A DNA stretch of 64,000 nucleotides from Paenibacillus sp. V4I7 (GCF_030817275.1 NZ_JAUSZD010000002.1:1674001-1738000); one strand, 5' to 3'; positions 36,987-46,458 are shown, counted from the stretch's first letter. Numbers and translations: made by a program. The notes: generated by a model from the sequence alone, not told the origin.

Positions 36987-38099
36987 TTGGAAAAGGAATC
37001 CCATACAATATCTCCCTATCTCGTTTTTTTTCTTCTCCAAAGCAGTATGATTGGTGTTGGCATCATGAATTTTCAAAGAGACCTCACTGATCAAGGAGGT
37101 TATAGTTCGTGGATTTCAGTTCTTTTGGCCGGGATCATCATTCATATCCTTGTATGGATCATTTATCGTATGCTATCCACAGACCCAGTAAATTCGGATC
37201 TCATTTCACTGAATAAAGCCTGCTTTGGTCGTATTGCCGGAAATCTAATCAATGGGGCGTTTGTGTTATATTTTTTTATGGTAGCATTTAGTGTTTTTAG
37301 AGTTTTTGTTGAAATTGTTCAAGTGTGGCTTTTTCCCTCCATGAGCATGTATCCGGTTAGTATCGTTTTTCTTGTCGTTATTTATTATACGATATCGGGC
37401 GGTTTTCGTACGGTTACCGGCTTGAGCTTTTGGGGTATCATACTTCCTTACATCATTGTTGTTCCCCTTTTATTTTTTGTTTTAAAGTACTTACATCCTC
37501 TGAACTTGCTCCCCATCGATGTGGGTTCAATCGAAAACATATGGCTTACTATAAAAACCATGGTGTTTCAATATTCCGGTTTTGAAGTCATATTACTCAT
37601 TTATCCGTTGGTTCACACACCAAAAAAGTCATACAAATGGGCACAGTTGGCTGTTTTATGCTCGACCTCTATCTACTTAGTTCTCACACTCCTTGCTTTT
37701 ATGTTTTTCAGTCAAGGACAGATGAAGCATATCATTTGGCCAACGTTAACCATGCTTAAGACTATCGAAATACCACTTATACAACGACTAGAGTACATCG
37801 TGATCTCAATCTGGTTTCTTAAAATAATAGCCACTGTCTCCATTTTTCTTTGGAGCGCCTGCAGGGGGTTGAAAATCGCTGTAAATATCAAGCACCGAAC
37901 AAGTTCACTAATTTTTCTAGCTGGATTCTTGACCATGCAGATACTGTTCTTTAAAGATCGATCTAGCATTAGCATCTTGTCTATGGTTGTCTCCAACATA
38001 GGCTTTTATTTTATTTATGTGTACATTCCAATTTTATTTGTAATCGTTCTATTGAGGAGTAAATTTATGTCGAGAAAATTGAATGATGGCAAAAAATGA
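36987..38099 (+). CDS. Spore germinant receptor permease subunit (GerB family)
   Basis: About 370 residues with ten predicted membrane segments, an APC-superfamily amino acid permease relative specialised for germinant recognition. Typical opening: ISPYLVFFLLQSSMIGVGIM. Two TTG starts are possible, 36975 (overlapping GerC by 11 bases, with GGAG directly against it) and 36987 (GGAG 12 bases upstream); neither is ideal and I list the second. Its position after GerC instead of before it differs from the classic gerA A-B-C order but is seen in other spore formers. A terminator follows at 38137. Confidence 0.9.
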   Translation: MEKESHTISPYLVFFLLQSSMIGVGIMNFQRDLTDQGGYSSWISVLLAGIIIHILVWIIYRMLSTDPVNSDLISLNKACFGRIAGNLINGAFVLYFFMVAFSVFRVFVEIVQVWLFPSMSMYPVSIVFLVVIYYTISGGFRTVTGLSFWGIILPYIIVVPLLFFVLKYLHPLNLLPIDVGSIENIWLTIKTMVFQYSGFEVILLIYPLVHTPKKSYKWAQLAVLCSTSIYLVLTLLAFMFFSQGQMKHIIWPTLTMLKTIEIPLIQRLEYIVISIWFLKIIATVSIFLWSACRGLKIAVNIKHRTSSLIFLAGFLTMQILFFKDRSSISILSMVVSNIGFYFIYVYIPILFVIVLLRSKFMSRKLNDGKK

Positions 38100-38136
38100 C
38101 AAAGCGTATTACAATTTTATCAGGAACGTTTATCAG

Positions 38137-38165
38137 AATGCGGTCTATAGGGCTGCATTTTTTTT
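38137..38165 (+). terminator. Rho-independent terminator of the ger operon
   Basis: AATGCGG (38137-38143) pairs with CTGCATT (38153-38159; one G-U pair), followed by seven T. It fits the end of the GerA-C-B transcript 38 bases after the last stop. Confidence 0.7.
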
Positions 38166-38332
38166 GTATAAATTAAAGAGTCATTTCTGTATTATGACCA
38201 CTATTTCTTGAAATAGTCTGCTAGTTTCGCTAGTTGGGCGGACCTATAATGAAGTCAAGTAAACGTCATCATTTAGCTTTTACAGGGGGTAAATGTTTAC
38301 AGACAGTAAATAAACAGGAGGGTGTTAATCAA

Positions 38333-39919
38333 ATGAAAAAACTGGTAGTGCTAGGACTTGCTACAATGTTTGCGCTTACAGCATGCTCTGACAACAAAGC
38401 AACAACAGAAACTCCTAAGGAAACAGGTAACGCTAAACCGGCCAAGCTGTCGCTTAACTGGTCCGTCATGAGTGGACTTATGGGAAATGTAACATTGCCT
38501 TCTGCAGACAAAGATTTCGTCAAAAAAGCGATTGAAGAGAAATTTAACGTTGATTTGAAAATCGATTATATGGTGACAGGCAAAGAATATCATGACAAGT
38601 TGAATGCTACACTTGCGGGCGGAAGCGCTCCTGATCTGTTCATCGCTGGTGGCGCCGAGTCCCAGAAGTACATTAATGATGGAATTACCGCAAACCTGGG
38701 CACATTCATTACGAAAGAAACGATGCCTAATTATTTCAAGTGGGTAACGAAAGAAGAAGTAGATGCTTATCAACTCAAACAGGGTGAGTTCACTCGCGGT
38801 ATGGTGCCTTTCTCACGTAACACCTACGCATCCTGGTATATTCGCCAAGACTGGCTCGATAAGCTGGGGTTGAAGTCTCCCAAAAATTACGAGGAACTGA
38901 CCAATGTATTAACCCAGTTCACGAAAGCTGATCCGGATGGCAATGGCAAGCAGGATACTTACGGCTTTACTGCAGCAGGCAGCGGGCAAAATCTTCCTTT
39001 CGACTTCCCGCAATGGTTGAACAACGGTTTTGTAGCTGACTTCATGATCGTTGACAATAGCTATGTAGACAATCGTACGGATCTTAAGGTACAAGGTGTT
39101 ATCGATCAAGTGGTGGAATGGAACAAAGCTGGAATCGTAGATCCGGACTGGTTCCTGAACAAACCTCCAGCTCATTTTGATAAAGCTTCTCAAGGCAGAG
39201 TCGGCATGTTCTTCACACCTGGCGACAAAACAGTGGCGCTGGATAGTGTTGCTACAAGCGTACAAAACCGTACGAAAGCTCTTGATCCCAAAGCCAATTG
39301 GCAGCCTATTTACCCGCTTAACAAACCGATCATGTGGAAATACAACGTTCCTACAGACACGTTATTGATAAGTAAATCTACAGCCGATAAGAGTCCGGAC
39401 AAAGTGAAGCGTTCCTTGGAAATCGTCAACTGGCTTGCAAGTGAAGAAGGCTTCTTGCTGAGCCACTACGGTCAAGAAGGTAAGCACTACACGAAATCTG
39501 GCAACAAGATAACTTTAAACGTTGCTGCATTCGAAGCGGATATCGCCAAAGCAGGCAACTGGCTGAATGTGTACGCTGCATTTACACCGGAAGAACCTAA
39601 TGTACTTGGACTTGAACTGATTGATTCCCGCGTATCCGAGCATGACCGTGCGATTCTGAAAACGATAGAAGGCTTCCCGAAACATAACGCATTGCCTCCA
39701 GTAAGTTTAGTTCCTCCTGCAGGTATCAACATCGGGGATTTCCGCAAAGAAATGAGCAAATTCCATGCCAAAGCAGTTCTTGAAGACAAGAGCGGTAAAA
39801 ATTGGCCGCAATACCGTGAAGAACTGATGACCAAATTCAAAGGAAGAGAAATCTTCACCGAGTATACCAAACAATTGAACTCCGTTCTGAAAGATAAGAA
39901 ACTTAACGAATTTAAATAA
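38333..39919 (+). CDS. Extracellular sugar-binding lipoprotein (LplA-like)
   Basis: A 528-residue solute-binding protein. Lipobox LTAC near residue 18, then a Thr/Lys-rich linker and a large two-lobe domain of the LplA/YtcQ type, common in Paenibacillus for oligosaccharides. The open frame starts at 38234, but AGGAGGGTG lies 9 bases ahead of ATG 38333, where the signal peptide begins. A TATAAT sequence at 38245 is a fair -10 but has no clear -35, so the promoter is probably activated, which fits the YesN-type activator downstream. It presents the sugar to the two permeases that follow. Confidence 0.9.
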   Translation: MKKLVVLGLATMFALTACSDNKATTETPKETGNAKPAKLSLNWSVMSGLMGNVTLPSADKDFVKKAIEEKFNVDLKIDYMVTGKEYHDKLNATLAGGSAPDLFIAGGAESQKYINDGITANLGTFITKETMPNYFKWVTKEEVDAYQLKQGEFTRGMVPFSRNTYASWYIRQDWLDKLGLKSPKNYEELTNVLTQFTKADPDGNGKQDTYGFTAAGSGQNLPFDFPQWLNNGFVADFMIVDNSYVDNRTDLKVQGVIDQVVEWNKAGIVDPDWFLNKPPAHFDKASQGRVGMFFTPGDKTVALDSVATSVQNRTKALDPKANWQPIYPLNKPIMWKYNVPTDTLLISKSTADKSPDKVKRSLEIVNWLASEEGFLLSHYGQEGKHYTKSGNKITLNVAAFEADIAKAGNWLNVYAAFTPEEPNVLGLELIDSRVSEHDRAILKTIEGFPKHNALPPVSLVPPAGINIGDFRKEMSKFHAKAVLEDKSGKNWPQYREELMTKFKGREIFTEYTKQLNSVLKDKKLNEFK

Positions 39920-39935
39920 ACGTGTCAAGGCATCG

Positions 39936-39967
39936 AGGGGAACCCTGGGTTGTTCATGGGTTTCCTT
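39936..39967 (+). terminator. Hairpin after the binding-protein gene
   Basis: GGGGAACCC (39937-39945) can pair imperfectly with GGGTTTCCTT (39958-39967). No T-tract. The placement just after a solute-binding-protein gene repeats what is seen at 13905 and suggests differential expression of binding protein over permeases. Confidence 0.4.
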
Positions 39968-40005
39968 CTGCCTTCCAACAGAGATACGGCTAGGAGGATA
40001 TGGCG

Positions 40006-40965
40006 ATGGCGGAAACCACAACTGCAATGAAAGAGAAACCTACTGCAACACGCCCGGTGAGGCAAGGTACACTACGAAGCATTTACCACAGCAGATGGTT
40101 CTACCTCATGATGATACCTGGACTGGTCTATTATATTCTGTTTCATTTTGCTCCAATGGCAGGAACCTTGATAGCTTTTCAGAACTACAACTTGATGAAG
40201 GGCATTTGGGGAAGTCCTTGGGTCGGTTTTGATAATTTTCGAGTCATTTTCGATAATCCTGAATTTTTGCAAATCATGAGAAACACGCTGTTAATCAGTA
40301 TTTACAAAATTGTAGGTAACATGGTGCCTGATGTTATCCTTGCACTCATGTTGAATGAAGTAAGGGTGCTTTGGTTCAAACGAGCTGTTCAAACCATAAC
40401 TTATGGACCTTATTTTCTATCCTGGGTCATCGTGTATGGATTAGCTTTTTCTTTCCTAGCTCCGGGCTCCGGATTAATTAGTACTTTTGTACGCGATATG
40501 GGTTGGGGACAAATTGATTTATTGACGAATCAGGATTTCTTTAGACCTATGCTGGTACTTACAGAAATTTGGAAAAATACCGGATTCGGAGCCATCATTT
40601 ATTTGGCGGCTTTGTCATCCATCAACCAGGAACTTTATGAAGCTGCCGTCGTGGATGGTGCAGGACGTTGGCGTCAGCTCTGGCATATTTCGTTGCCTGG
40701 TATCCGTGATGTATTTGTGCTTCTGCTGATTATTAGAATCGGCGGCATACTGGATGCAGGCTTCGATCAAGTTTTCATCTTCTTGAATGCCCGGGTGTAT
40801 GATGTCGGGGATATTGTGGATACATGGGTTTACCGATATGGCTTCGAGCGTCTGGAGTTTGGCGTTGCAGCAGCTATGGGTGTTTTCAAATCCTTGGTAG
40901 GGCTCGTTTTAGTTGTAGGCGCAAACAGACTGGCCAAGAAAGTCGGTGGCTCCGGCATATGGTAG
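40006..40965 (+). CDS. Carbohydrate ABC permease (LplB-like)
   Basis: About 319 residues with six predicted membrane segments and the conserved loop YEAAVVDGAGRWRQLWHISLPGI. The N-terminus carries a short Thr/Lys-rich cytoplasmic stretch. ATG 40000 and 40006 are both in frame; AGGAGG at 39992-39997 is 8 bases from the second, which is chosen. Together with the next permease it makes the channel of an LplABC-type importer; an ATPase is not encoded here and must be shared. Confidence 0.91.
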   Translation: MAETTTAMKEKPTATRPVRQGTLRSIYHSRWFYLMMIPGLVYYILFHFAPMAGTLIAFQNYNLMKGIWGSPWVGFDNFRVIFDNPEFLQIMRNTLLISIYKIVGNMVPDVILALMLNEVRVLWFKRAVQTITYGPYFLSWVIVYGLAFSFLAPGSGLISTFVRDMGWGQIDLLTNQDFFRPMLVLTEIWKNTGFGAIIYLAALSSINQELYEAAVVDGAGRWRQLWHISLPGIRDVFVLLLIIRIGGILDAGFDQVFIFLNARVYDVGDIVDTWVYRYGFERLEFGVAAAMGVFKSLVGLVLVVGANRLAKKVGGSGIW

Positions 40966-40995
40966 ATTGCATTTTGGAAAAGGAGGGGTGTTACG

Positions 40996-41883
40996 ATGTC
41001 ATTCGTACTCCAAAAGTCAAAAGGGGATAAGGTTGCTGATGCGGCAATAAATACCGTTCTAACCCTGTTTGCCCTCGTCACGTTGTTTCCGCTGTACTAT
41101 GTCGTTATCGTTTCGCTGACTCCTTATATAGAAGTCATGAAGAATGGCGGTTTCGTTATTTGGCCCGAGCATTTTACCTTTCAAGCTTATAAAGAAATAT
41201 TCGGGAGCGCGCGTATTCCCCAGGCGTTGAAAATTACCGTATTCATTACGGTAGTAGGCACGACTTTGAATCTGGTGGTCACAACGCTGCTGGCGTACCC
41301 GCTATCCAAGAAGTCTGTTCCAGGCCGTAATTTTATCCTGATGGCGCTCGTATTCACGATGATTTTTAGCGGCGGTATTATTCCACTTTACATTATGGTT
41401 CGCAGTCTCGGATTGTATGATTCGGTCTGGGCGCTTGTTATTCCCGGAATGGTATCCACCTTTAACTTATTGATTGTCAAAACGTACTTTGAAAACCTCC
41501 CGGCGGAAGTAGAGGAGGCAGCCAAGGTGGACGGTTGCGGAGACATACAGACACTATTTCGCATTGTCCTTCCATTATCGGCGCCCATTATGGCTACGAT
41601 TGGTTTGTTCTACGGAGTTACGCATTGGAACGAATATTTCAAAGGTATCTTTTATATTTCCGACAAAACGCTTATGCCCATGCAGGTCGTGCTAAGAAGC
41701 ATGATTCAAGCACCGAATGTGAGCTCTGAGCTGTCGATTAATTCATTGGTTCTCGACGCATTGCCTCCGGAAACGATCAAGATGGCCGTCGTTGTTGTAG
41801 CGACATTACCACTCCTGATTATCTATCCGTTCCTGCAAAAATATTTTGTCAAAGGTGCATTGCTAGGTTCCGTCAAGGGGTAA
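40996..41883 (+). CDS. Carbohydrate ABC permease (LplC/YtcP-like)
   Basis: A 295-residue protein with six predicted membrane segments and the ATPase-contact loop VEEAAKVDGCGDIQTLFRIVLPLSAP. The C-terminal PFLQKYFVKGALLGSVKG is typical of the LplC branch. Start ATG with AAAAGGAGGGG about 8 bases upstream. Third gene of the transporter set; a new promoter and small hairpin separate it from the sensor kinase gene. Confidence 0.91.
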   Translation: MSFVLQKSKGDKVADAAINTVLTLFALVTLFPLYYVVIVSLTPYIEVMKNGGFVIWPEHFTFQAYKEIFGSARIPQALKITVFITVVGTTLNLVVTTLLAYPLSKKSVPGRNFILMALVFTMIFSGGIIPLYIMVRSLGLYDSVWALVIPGMVSTFNLLIVKTYFENLPAEVEEAAKVDGCGDIQTLFRIVLPLSAPIMATIGLFYGVTHWNEYFKGIFYISDKTLMPMQVVLRSMIQAPNVSSELSINSLVLDALPPETIKMAVVVVATLPLLIIYPFLQKYFVKGALLGSVKG

Positions 41884-41937
41884 TGGTGAGCGCAAATGAG
41901 TCAATATGAAAATTATGCTACAAAGAAGTATTGACCA

Positions 41938-41946
41938 TGCTATACT
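41938..41946 (+). promoter_or_regulatory. Extended -10 promoter ahead of the YesM/YesN pair
   Basis: TGCTATACT is an extended -10 (TGn plus TATACT) at 41938-41946; the -35 is weak. It would start the transcript about 70 bases before the kinase gene. Confidence 0.45.
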
Positions 41947-41960
41947 ATTTGAAAGTCACA

Positions 41961-41981
41961 AGCCCTCGAGCATCGGGGGCT
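41961..41981 (+). terminator. Hairpin in the leader of the sensor gene
   Basis: AGCCCTCGA / TCGGGGGCT forms a 9-bp stem (one G-U) with a 3-base loop. The T-run is short (CTTTGCT). It may end the transporter transcript partially or structure the leader of the kinase mRNA. Confidence 0.5.
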
Positions 41982-42017
41982 TTGCTGTATCCGCATAGGA
42001 TAGGGGAGTGAACTTGT

Positions 42018-43745
42018 ATGATACGTCGGATAACAGGAAAAAGCTTCACTTCCAGCGTCAGCACCAAGCTGTTTATCCTTACTTTTTTGTCCGTAATCGT
42101 ACTTTTTCTGGTGATCGGTATTTTTGGATACCAGCGGCTGTTCGAGCCGATCAGGCAAAACAACGAAGAAGTACTGCAAGGCTCCGTCGTGCAGGTGGAA
42201 AACTATATCAAAACATTAATGAATTCCATACAAAGTCAACTGATCTTTCTCTCCAATCCGGTTCTATACAATAAAATGGACGAAACCGACTATATGGAAC
42301 TGATCGATAATATCATGACTTACCATCAAGAACAAATTCATAGTATTTATCTAATCGAATATGACAAAGTGAAGATTAGCTCTCCCTACGGATATCGATT
42401 TTATATCACGCCCGAGCGAATCGAGGAAATTAAAACTCAGACAAGCAAAACGGGCTTCTGGTGGAGTCCCCCCCATTCAATCAACGAGCGTTCCGTTATT
42501 ACGGTTTCTAAACAAATCGACGGTAACCGCGTCGTCGCGCTGGATTTGAATTTGAATGCGTTAACCGGTCCGCAGATCATTCAAGGCGAGCAGCGGCGAA
42601 TTTATCTGTTTACGGGCCAAGGAGATTATTTGTCAACGAACACATATCTCGCATATCCGAATACGTATCGGGATCATTTGGAAATGAAGGATGCTTTGCA
42701 AGCATTAACCCAGACGAGCGGGACGGCTTACAACACCGTTCACACCTCTTTTGGAAACTATACGGTGCTTAGCAGTAATCAAAATCGCTGGGACTGGTTT
42801 GTTTTCTCCGTCATCGAGGAATCGCAGGCGTTTCCTTTGCTGGACTCTCTCAAGAAACAGCTGGTGCTGGTGCTGCTAATCGCCATTATTCTGGCAGTGA
42901 TCGTTTCCGTGTGGATTACGAACTACATCCGGAAGCCCGTGACAGCCATAACACGGCAATTTAAGGCAGCAGCGCGCGGCGAATTGGAAGCTCGGATCAA
43001 ACTGAAACGCAACGATGAGTTTACTCATATTGCTGACGGTTTCAACAGCATGATGGGCAATATTAAGTCCTTGTTTGATGATTTGCGGGTAGCGGAGGAG
43101 AAGAAGCGGCATCATGAGCTGAAGGTGCTGCAATCGCAGATTCACCCCCATTTTCTTAATAATACACTTAATGCTATCTACTGCTTGGGGGAAACCGGAC
43201 AAACGGATGAAATGTGTGAGATGATTCGCTTGCTGATGGGGCTGCTGCAATATTCAACGGACAAGGTTGGAGACATTGTGACGGTTGAGGAAGAACTTCG
43301 ACAATTGGAAAACTATGTTCAGATTATGAACCTCAGGTACGGGGATGTATTCGAGATGGACATTGCCGTCCCGGAGATCTACTTTAACACGGCAATCCCG
43401 AAGCTAACGTTGATTACATTGGTGGAGAATAGTATTTTCTATGGGCTCACTAAAAAAGAGGTTAATCATATCATTGTCTCGGGGAAAAATACGGAGACCG
43501 ATAGCGTACTGCTTGAGGTTTCGGATACAGGACCAGGGATTACTCCTGAGAAGCTTGCCTTGCTGACGGAAGAGACGGGGACGCCTAATCCTTATAAAGG
43601 TTTGAACAATCTGGGGCTGCGCAATGTGCAAGAACGGCTTAGCATGACATTCGGTTATAAGTATGGTCTGCATTTTCATAATGAGCCGGATGAGGGGCTA
43701 ATAGTGACGATTCGTCTCCCGATAGGAGAACTTCGAGAGAAATAA
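42018..43745 (+). CDS. Two-component sensor histidine kinase (YesM-like)
   Basis: A 575-residue membrane sensor. Membrane segments at about 18-39 and 281-302 enclose a ~240-residue extracellular domain of the dCache type. A HAMP domain (about 300-355) follows, then the HisKA_5 motif LQSQIHPHFLNNTL with the phospho-acceptor His378, and an HATPase domain with the N-box VENSIFYG and G-box DTGPGI. It should sense the sugar, or its bound lipoprotein, imported by the adjacent LplABC-type system. Start ATG with GGGGAGTG about 10 bases upstream; the response regulator begins 23 bases after it. Confidence 0.93.
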   Translation: MIRRITGKSFTSSVSTKLFILTFLSVIVLFLVIGIFGYQRLFEPIRQNNEEVLQGSVVQVENYIKTLMNSIQSQLIFLSNPVLYNKMDETDYMELIDNIMTYHQEQIHSIYLIEYDKVKISSPYGYRFYITPERIEEIKTQTSKTGFWWSPPHSINERSVITVSKQIDGNRVVALDLNLNALTGPQIIQGEQRRIYLFTGQGDYLSTNTYLAYPNTYRDHLEMKDALQALTQTSGTAYNTVHTSFGNYTVLSSNQNRWDWFVFSVIEESQAFPLLDSLKKQLVLVLLIAIILAVIVSVWITNYIRKPVTAITRQFKAAARGELEARIKLKRNDEFTHIADGFNSMMGNIKSLFDDLRVAEEKKRHHELKVLQSQIHPHFLNNTLNAIYCLGETGQTDEMCEMIRLLMGLLQYSTDKVGDIVTVEEELRQLENYVQIMNLRYGDVFEMDIAVPEIYFNTAIPKLTLITLVENSIFYGLTKKEVNHIIVSGKNTETDSVLLEVSDTGPGITPEKLALLTEETGTPNPYKGLNNLGLRNVQERLSMTFGYKYGLHFHNEPDEGLIVTIRLPIGELREK

Positions 43746-43768
43746 ATGTTGCGGAAGGGGAAAGTGCC

Positions 43769-45382
43769 ATGCTGAAGCTGCTGATGGTGGATGACGAACA
43801 ATGGGTACGTGAACGCTTTTCCGAACGGATTCCTTGGTCGGATGCAGGGTTTACGTTTATGGGAGCCGCATCGGGAGCCGAAGAAGCGATCCGAATGATA
43901 GAACGAGATATGCCGCATCTGCTGCTTACGGATATAACGATGCCAAACATGAGCGGATTGGAACTAGCCGCATATGTACGCAAGAGGTGGCCGCGAATCC
44001 GGATTGTGATTCTGACGGCTTATGGCGAGTTCGAATACGCGCGCCAAGCGATCGAGTTGGGTGTGGATAACTATTTGATCAAGCTGGCGCAGACGCCCGA
44101 GCAAATTCTCGACGCTTGCCGCAAGGTGGCTGAAGAGATTGAGCAGGAGATGGATGTGGATCAAAAGCTGGAAATGCGCCGTAAGTTGGAATGGGAAAAG
44201 GAATGGACCAAGAAGCGCCAGTGGACGGAGCGGTTGGTGGACGATGATGGAAGTATCCATGCCCGAACGATTCCTGAAGATTGGTTCGAAGGGGTGGTCC
44301 AAGCCAGTTATTTGGCGGGATTAACCATAGGCTGGAGTATCCCTGCAGGATCCGAGCAAGCTGAGCTAACGGAGGAGGAGCTTGTTCAGCTCCAAAGACA
44401 AGTAGGCGAAGTATTGGAGGAGAGACTGGACCAGCGCATGCTCGGTGAAGGTAACCGCATGGTGATGCTGCCGATACGGCAAAGCCGGTTGTGCCTACTG
44501 GTCGGATCCAGACAGCTTCTTGAAAGCTTCAAGATGAACCAGCTAGCTTTGGCGCTACTTGAGGCTTTAAGAGATTTCGCCCCGGTTAAGAGCTTTATTC
44601 ATGTCGGCCCGGTACGGGAATTGGGCAAGCAACCTTTGACGATAAAGCAGATTGCCGACGGGTTACGTGAAGGGCTTGATGGGCTAGCTGCTTACTTCTA
44701 TAAGCCGGATTCGGCTGTTGTAGGCAAACATGCGTCGACATTCCGGCGATTCGATGAGGAGCAAATCAGGGAGTGGATTGCTGCTGTGGTAAAAGCGATG
44801 CTTCGGGAGGATGCCGAAGCGTTCCAGGAAAGCGTGTCTGTCATTACCAAGCTTTATAATCCCCCGATTCATCCAGTGGATCTGCTGCGCATGACGCGAC
44901 AAATATTTCACCCCGGATTCGTAAAGCTTCCAGCTTCGGTTGTGGAGCGATTAAGTGGAATCGATCGACTGGAAACGTGGACGGATTACTGTGTATGGTG
45001 GGAAAAAATGATTCGCGCCGTAAACGAATGGATGAACAATCGCATTCATCCGTCAGCTTCGATGCGTAAGGAAGTTCAACTGATGATTCGCTATATCCGC
45101 GAGCATTACAAGGAGGATGTGCAGGTCACTGAGCTTGCTAAGCTTGTTCAAATGCACCCGTCTTACGCAGGTCAGATGTTCAAGCAGGAGGTCGGCGAGA
45201 ACTTCTCGGATTATTTGAACCGAGTGCGTATGGAAAAGGCGAGCGAATTGTTGGAACGGACGACGATGAAAATCTACGAGGTATCCGGGGCTGTTGGCAT
45301 CTCCGACTACCGTTATTTCTGCAAATTGTTCAAAAGTCACACAGGATTTACGCCTACGCAATATAAAAACAAACAAGTGTAA
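43769..45382 (+). CDS. Response regulator with AraC output domain (YesN-like)
   Basis: A 537-residue regulator. Receiver domain at residues 1-120 with the acidic pair at MVDDEQ and the phospho-acceptor Asp55 in LLTDITMPNMSG. The ~300-residue middle part is the variable linker common to YesN proteins, and the C-terminus (about 435-537) is an AraC double helix-turn-helix (YKEDVQVTELAKLVQMHPSYAGQMF, shortened here as TELAKLVQMHPSYAGQMF). Expected to activate the 38333 transporter on signal from the kinase. Start ATG with GGAAGGGGAAAG about 6 bases upstream. Confidence 0.93.
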   Translation: MLKLLMVDDEQWVRERFSERIPWSDAGFTFMGAASGAEEAIRMIERDMPHLLLTDITMPNMSGLELAAYVRKRWPRIRIVILTAYGEFEYARQAIELGVDNYLIKLAQTPEQILDACRKVAEEIEQEMDVDQKLEMRRKLEWEKEWTKKRQWTERLVDDDGSIHARTIPEDWFEGVVQASYLAGLTIGWSIPAGSEQAELTEEELVQLQRQVGEVLEERLDQRMLGEGNRMVMLPIRQSRLCLLVGSRQLLESFKMNQLALALLEALRDFAPVKSFIHVGPVRELGKQPLTIKQIADGLREGLDGLAAYFYKPDSAVVGKHASTFRRFDEEQIREWIAAVVKAMLREDAEAFQESVSVITKLYNPPIHPVDLLRMTRQIFHPGFVKLPASVVERLSGIDRLETWTDYCVWWEKMIRAVNEWMNNRIHPSASMRKEVQLMIRYIREHYKEDVQVTELAKLVQMHPSYAGQMFKQEVGENFSDYLNRVRMEKASELLERTTMKIYEVSGAVGISDYRYFCKLFKSHTGFTPTQYKNKQV

Positions 45383-45392
45383 AGGTTACGAG

Positions 45393-45418
45393 CCGTCATG
45401 TTGAGTTTATCATGACGG
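45393..45418 (+). terminator. Terminator-like hairpin after the response regulator
   Basis: CCGTCATG / CATGACGG, a perfect 8-bp stem with a 10-base loop, 11 bases after the stop. The T-run is only TTT. Confidence 0.6.
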
Positions 45419-45506
45419 TTTACGGCAATTAATGATGAAAGTCCTGCTTTCAAATTCCATTGGAGCGGGAATTCTTCTTCATAAGAATTAATTTGTTTTT
45501 GGGTTT

Positions 45507-45535
45507 GGGGTAAGCAAAGCTTACCCCTTTTTTTA
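45507..45535 (+). terminator. Strong Rho-independent terminator
   Basis: GGGGTAAGC / GCTTACCCC, a perfect 9-bp stem with an AAA loop and a run of eight T directly after. It closes the yesMN transcript; the 419-base gap 45383-45801 otherwise holds a structured repeat and a promoter-operator, listed separately. Confidence 0.85.
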
Positions 45536-45540
45536 TTTGT

Positions 45541-45685
45541 GCGCTCCAGATTATGCTCGTTTTCCGAGCTTAATCTTCATGGACGCGCGGGATGGTCTGC
45601 TGAGAAGTCGATTTTGGGCTTCTCAGATTCTGTCGGAGAGCTTCGACTCACGGAGCTCTCGTTGTAAGCGCGGTTTTCGCGCTTA
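45541..45685 (-). repeat. Structured intergenic repeat, copy 1
   Basis: About 145 bases whose reverse complement aligns with 55552-55672 and, at one end, with 55683-55744. On the minus strand it folds into a series of hairpins: TAAGCGCG/CGCGCTTA (45665-45685), GAGAGCT/AGCTCTC, CTGAGAAG/CTTCTCAG (45600-45626) and GCTCG/CGAGC. No coding sequence fits. Sequence between stems also aligns, for example CCATCCCGCGCGTCC. Confidence 0.75.
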
Positions 45686-45730
45686 TTTGTCATGGATTCG
45701 TATGTTTCCTCGCCATATATAAGGACTTTT

Positions 45731-45766
45731 TAAAGACTTGTCTTTAATTAAGCTGCTCTTTAAAAT
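45731..45766 (+). promoter_or_regulatory. Promoter with palindromic operator, site 1
   Basis: TAAAGAC-TT-GTCTTTA (45731-45746) is a perfect 7+7 palindrome. TTGTCT inside it serves as a -35 and TAAAAT lies 17 bases later (45761-45766) as a -10. Nearly the same arrangement, including the flanking GCTCTTTAAAAT, is found ahead of 48068. Confidence 0.7.
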
Positions 45767-45801
45767 TAGCTTATAGACAGGTAAGTTGAGAGGAGTATGG
45801 C

Positions 45802-46310
45802 ATGAATACAATAGATGAATTGGGTATCTTCCATGAACTTGAAACAAAGGTTCATCGCATGGTTGAAATCGGCGACCGTAGAAATCATTTCGAAGCCCAT
45901 CTCTAAGCCATTTGTACCAGGAAAATCACAAATACCACCTGATCGAAAGCCGGAATATGAGGTAGATCAGATAGCCTTCTTTTCGCCGCCATCATCTAGA
46001 TATTGGGAACACTGGACAGATGTTGCGATCAATAAACCGGCGAAAGCCAGCTCAGAGCTTCCTGGATGCAACGCTAGTCAAGCAACTAGCAATATCATTG
46101 CTGATCGGTGGAGCGAGCGTTGGAGTGCTGGAAATAATGACCTGCCGGATTCATTGGAAAGCAGTGGCTTCTCAAAGACAAACGGGACAAGAAATGGGCA
46201 TGGATGAATTTCATGAAACAGGTATCAGGTATTTACGCATTGTTGTGACCGATGTATCCAAAGGGCTGCCCAGCTTCTATGTAGTGAAAGTATTCGGGAA
46301 AGACATGTAA
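45802..46310 (+). pseudogene. Decayed glycosidase-type gene with discoidin-like C-terminus
   Basis: A good ribosome binding site (GAGAGGAG) and ATG 45802 start a frame that stops after 34 codons. Other frames then carry pieces of one protein: 45907 to about 46160 with FSPPSSRYWEHWTDVAINKPAKA and a WSERWSAGNNDLP stretch, and about 46190-46310 with HETGIRYLRIVVTDVSKG and a final FGKDM. These look like an F5/8 type C (discoidin) carbohydrate-binding domain at the end of a large glycosidase, with most of the gene deleted and at least two frame changes. The promoter is still intact and matches that of the 48068 operon. Confidence 0.65.
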
Positions 46311-46458
46311 TCTGTCTATCTCATACGGCAACGTTACCTTGCTTGAAGGCAGAGGCCTATCTGCGTTATATTTAAGTTGAGTTTGCGCAGTATTCGGAAT
46401 AATTACTGTGATGTGGATCCGCTCTTGCTTTGGCAATCCGATTCAGATCATCCTTCGG

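Noticed and set aside
45537..45722. Short plus-strand open frame after the yesN terminator
   Set aside because: It runs through the structured repeat, whose other copies do not keep the frame.
46020..46310. 96-codon frame starting inside the decayed gene
   Set aside because: Only its last 40 residues make sense, as the tail of the discoidin-like domain; there is no ribosome binding site.
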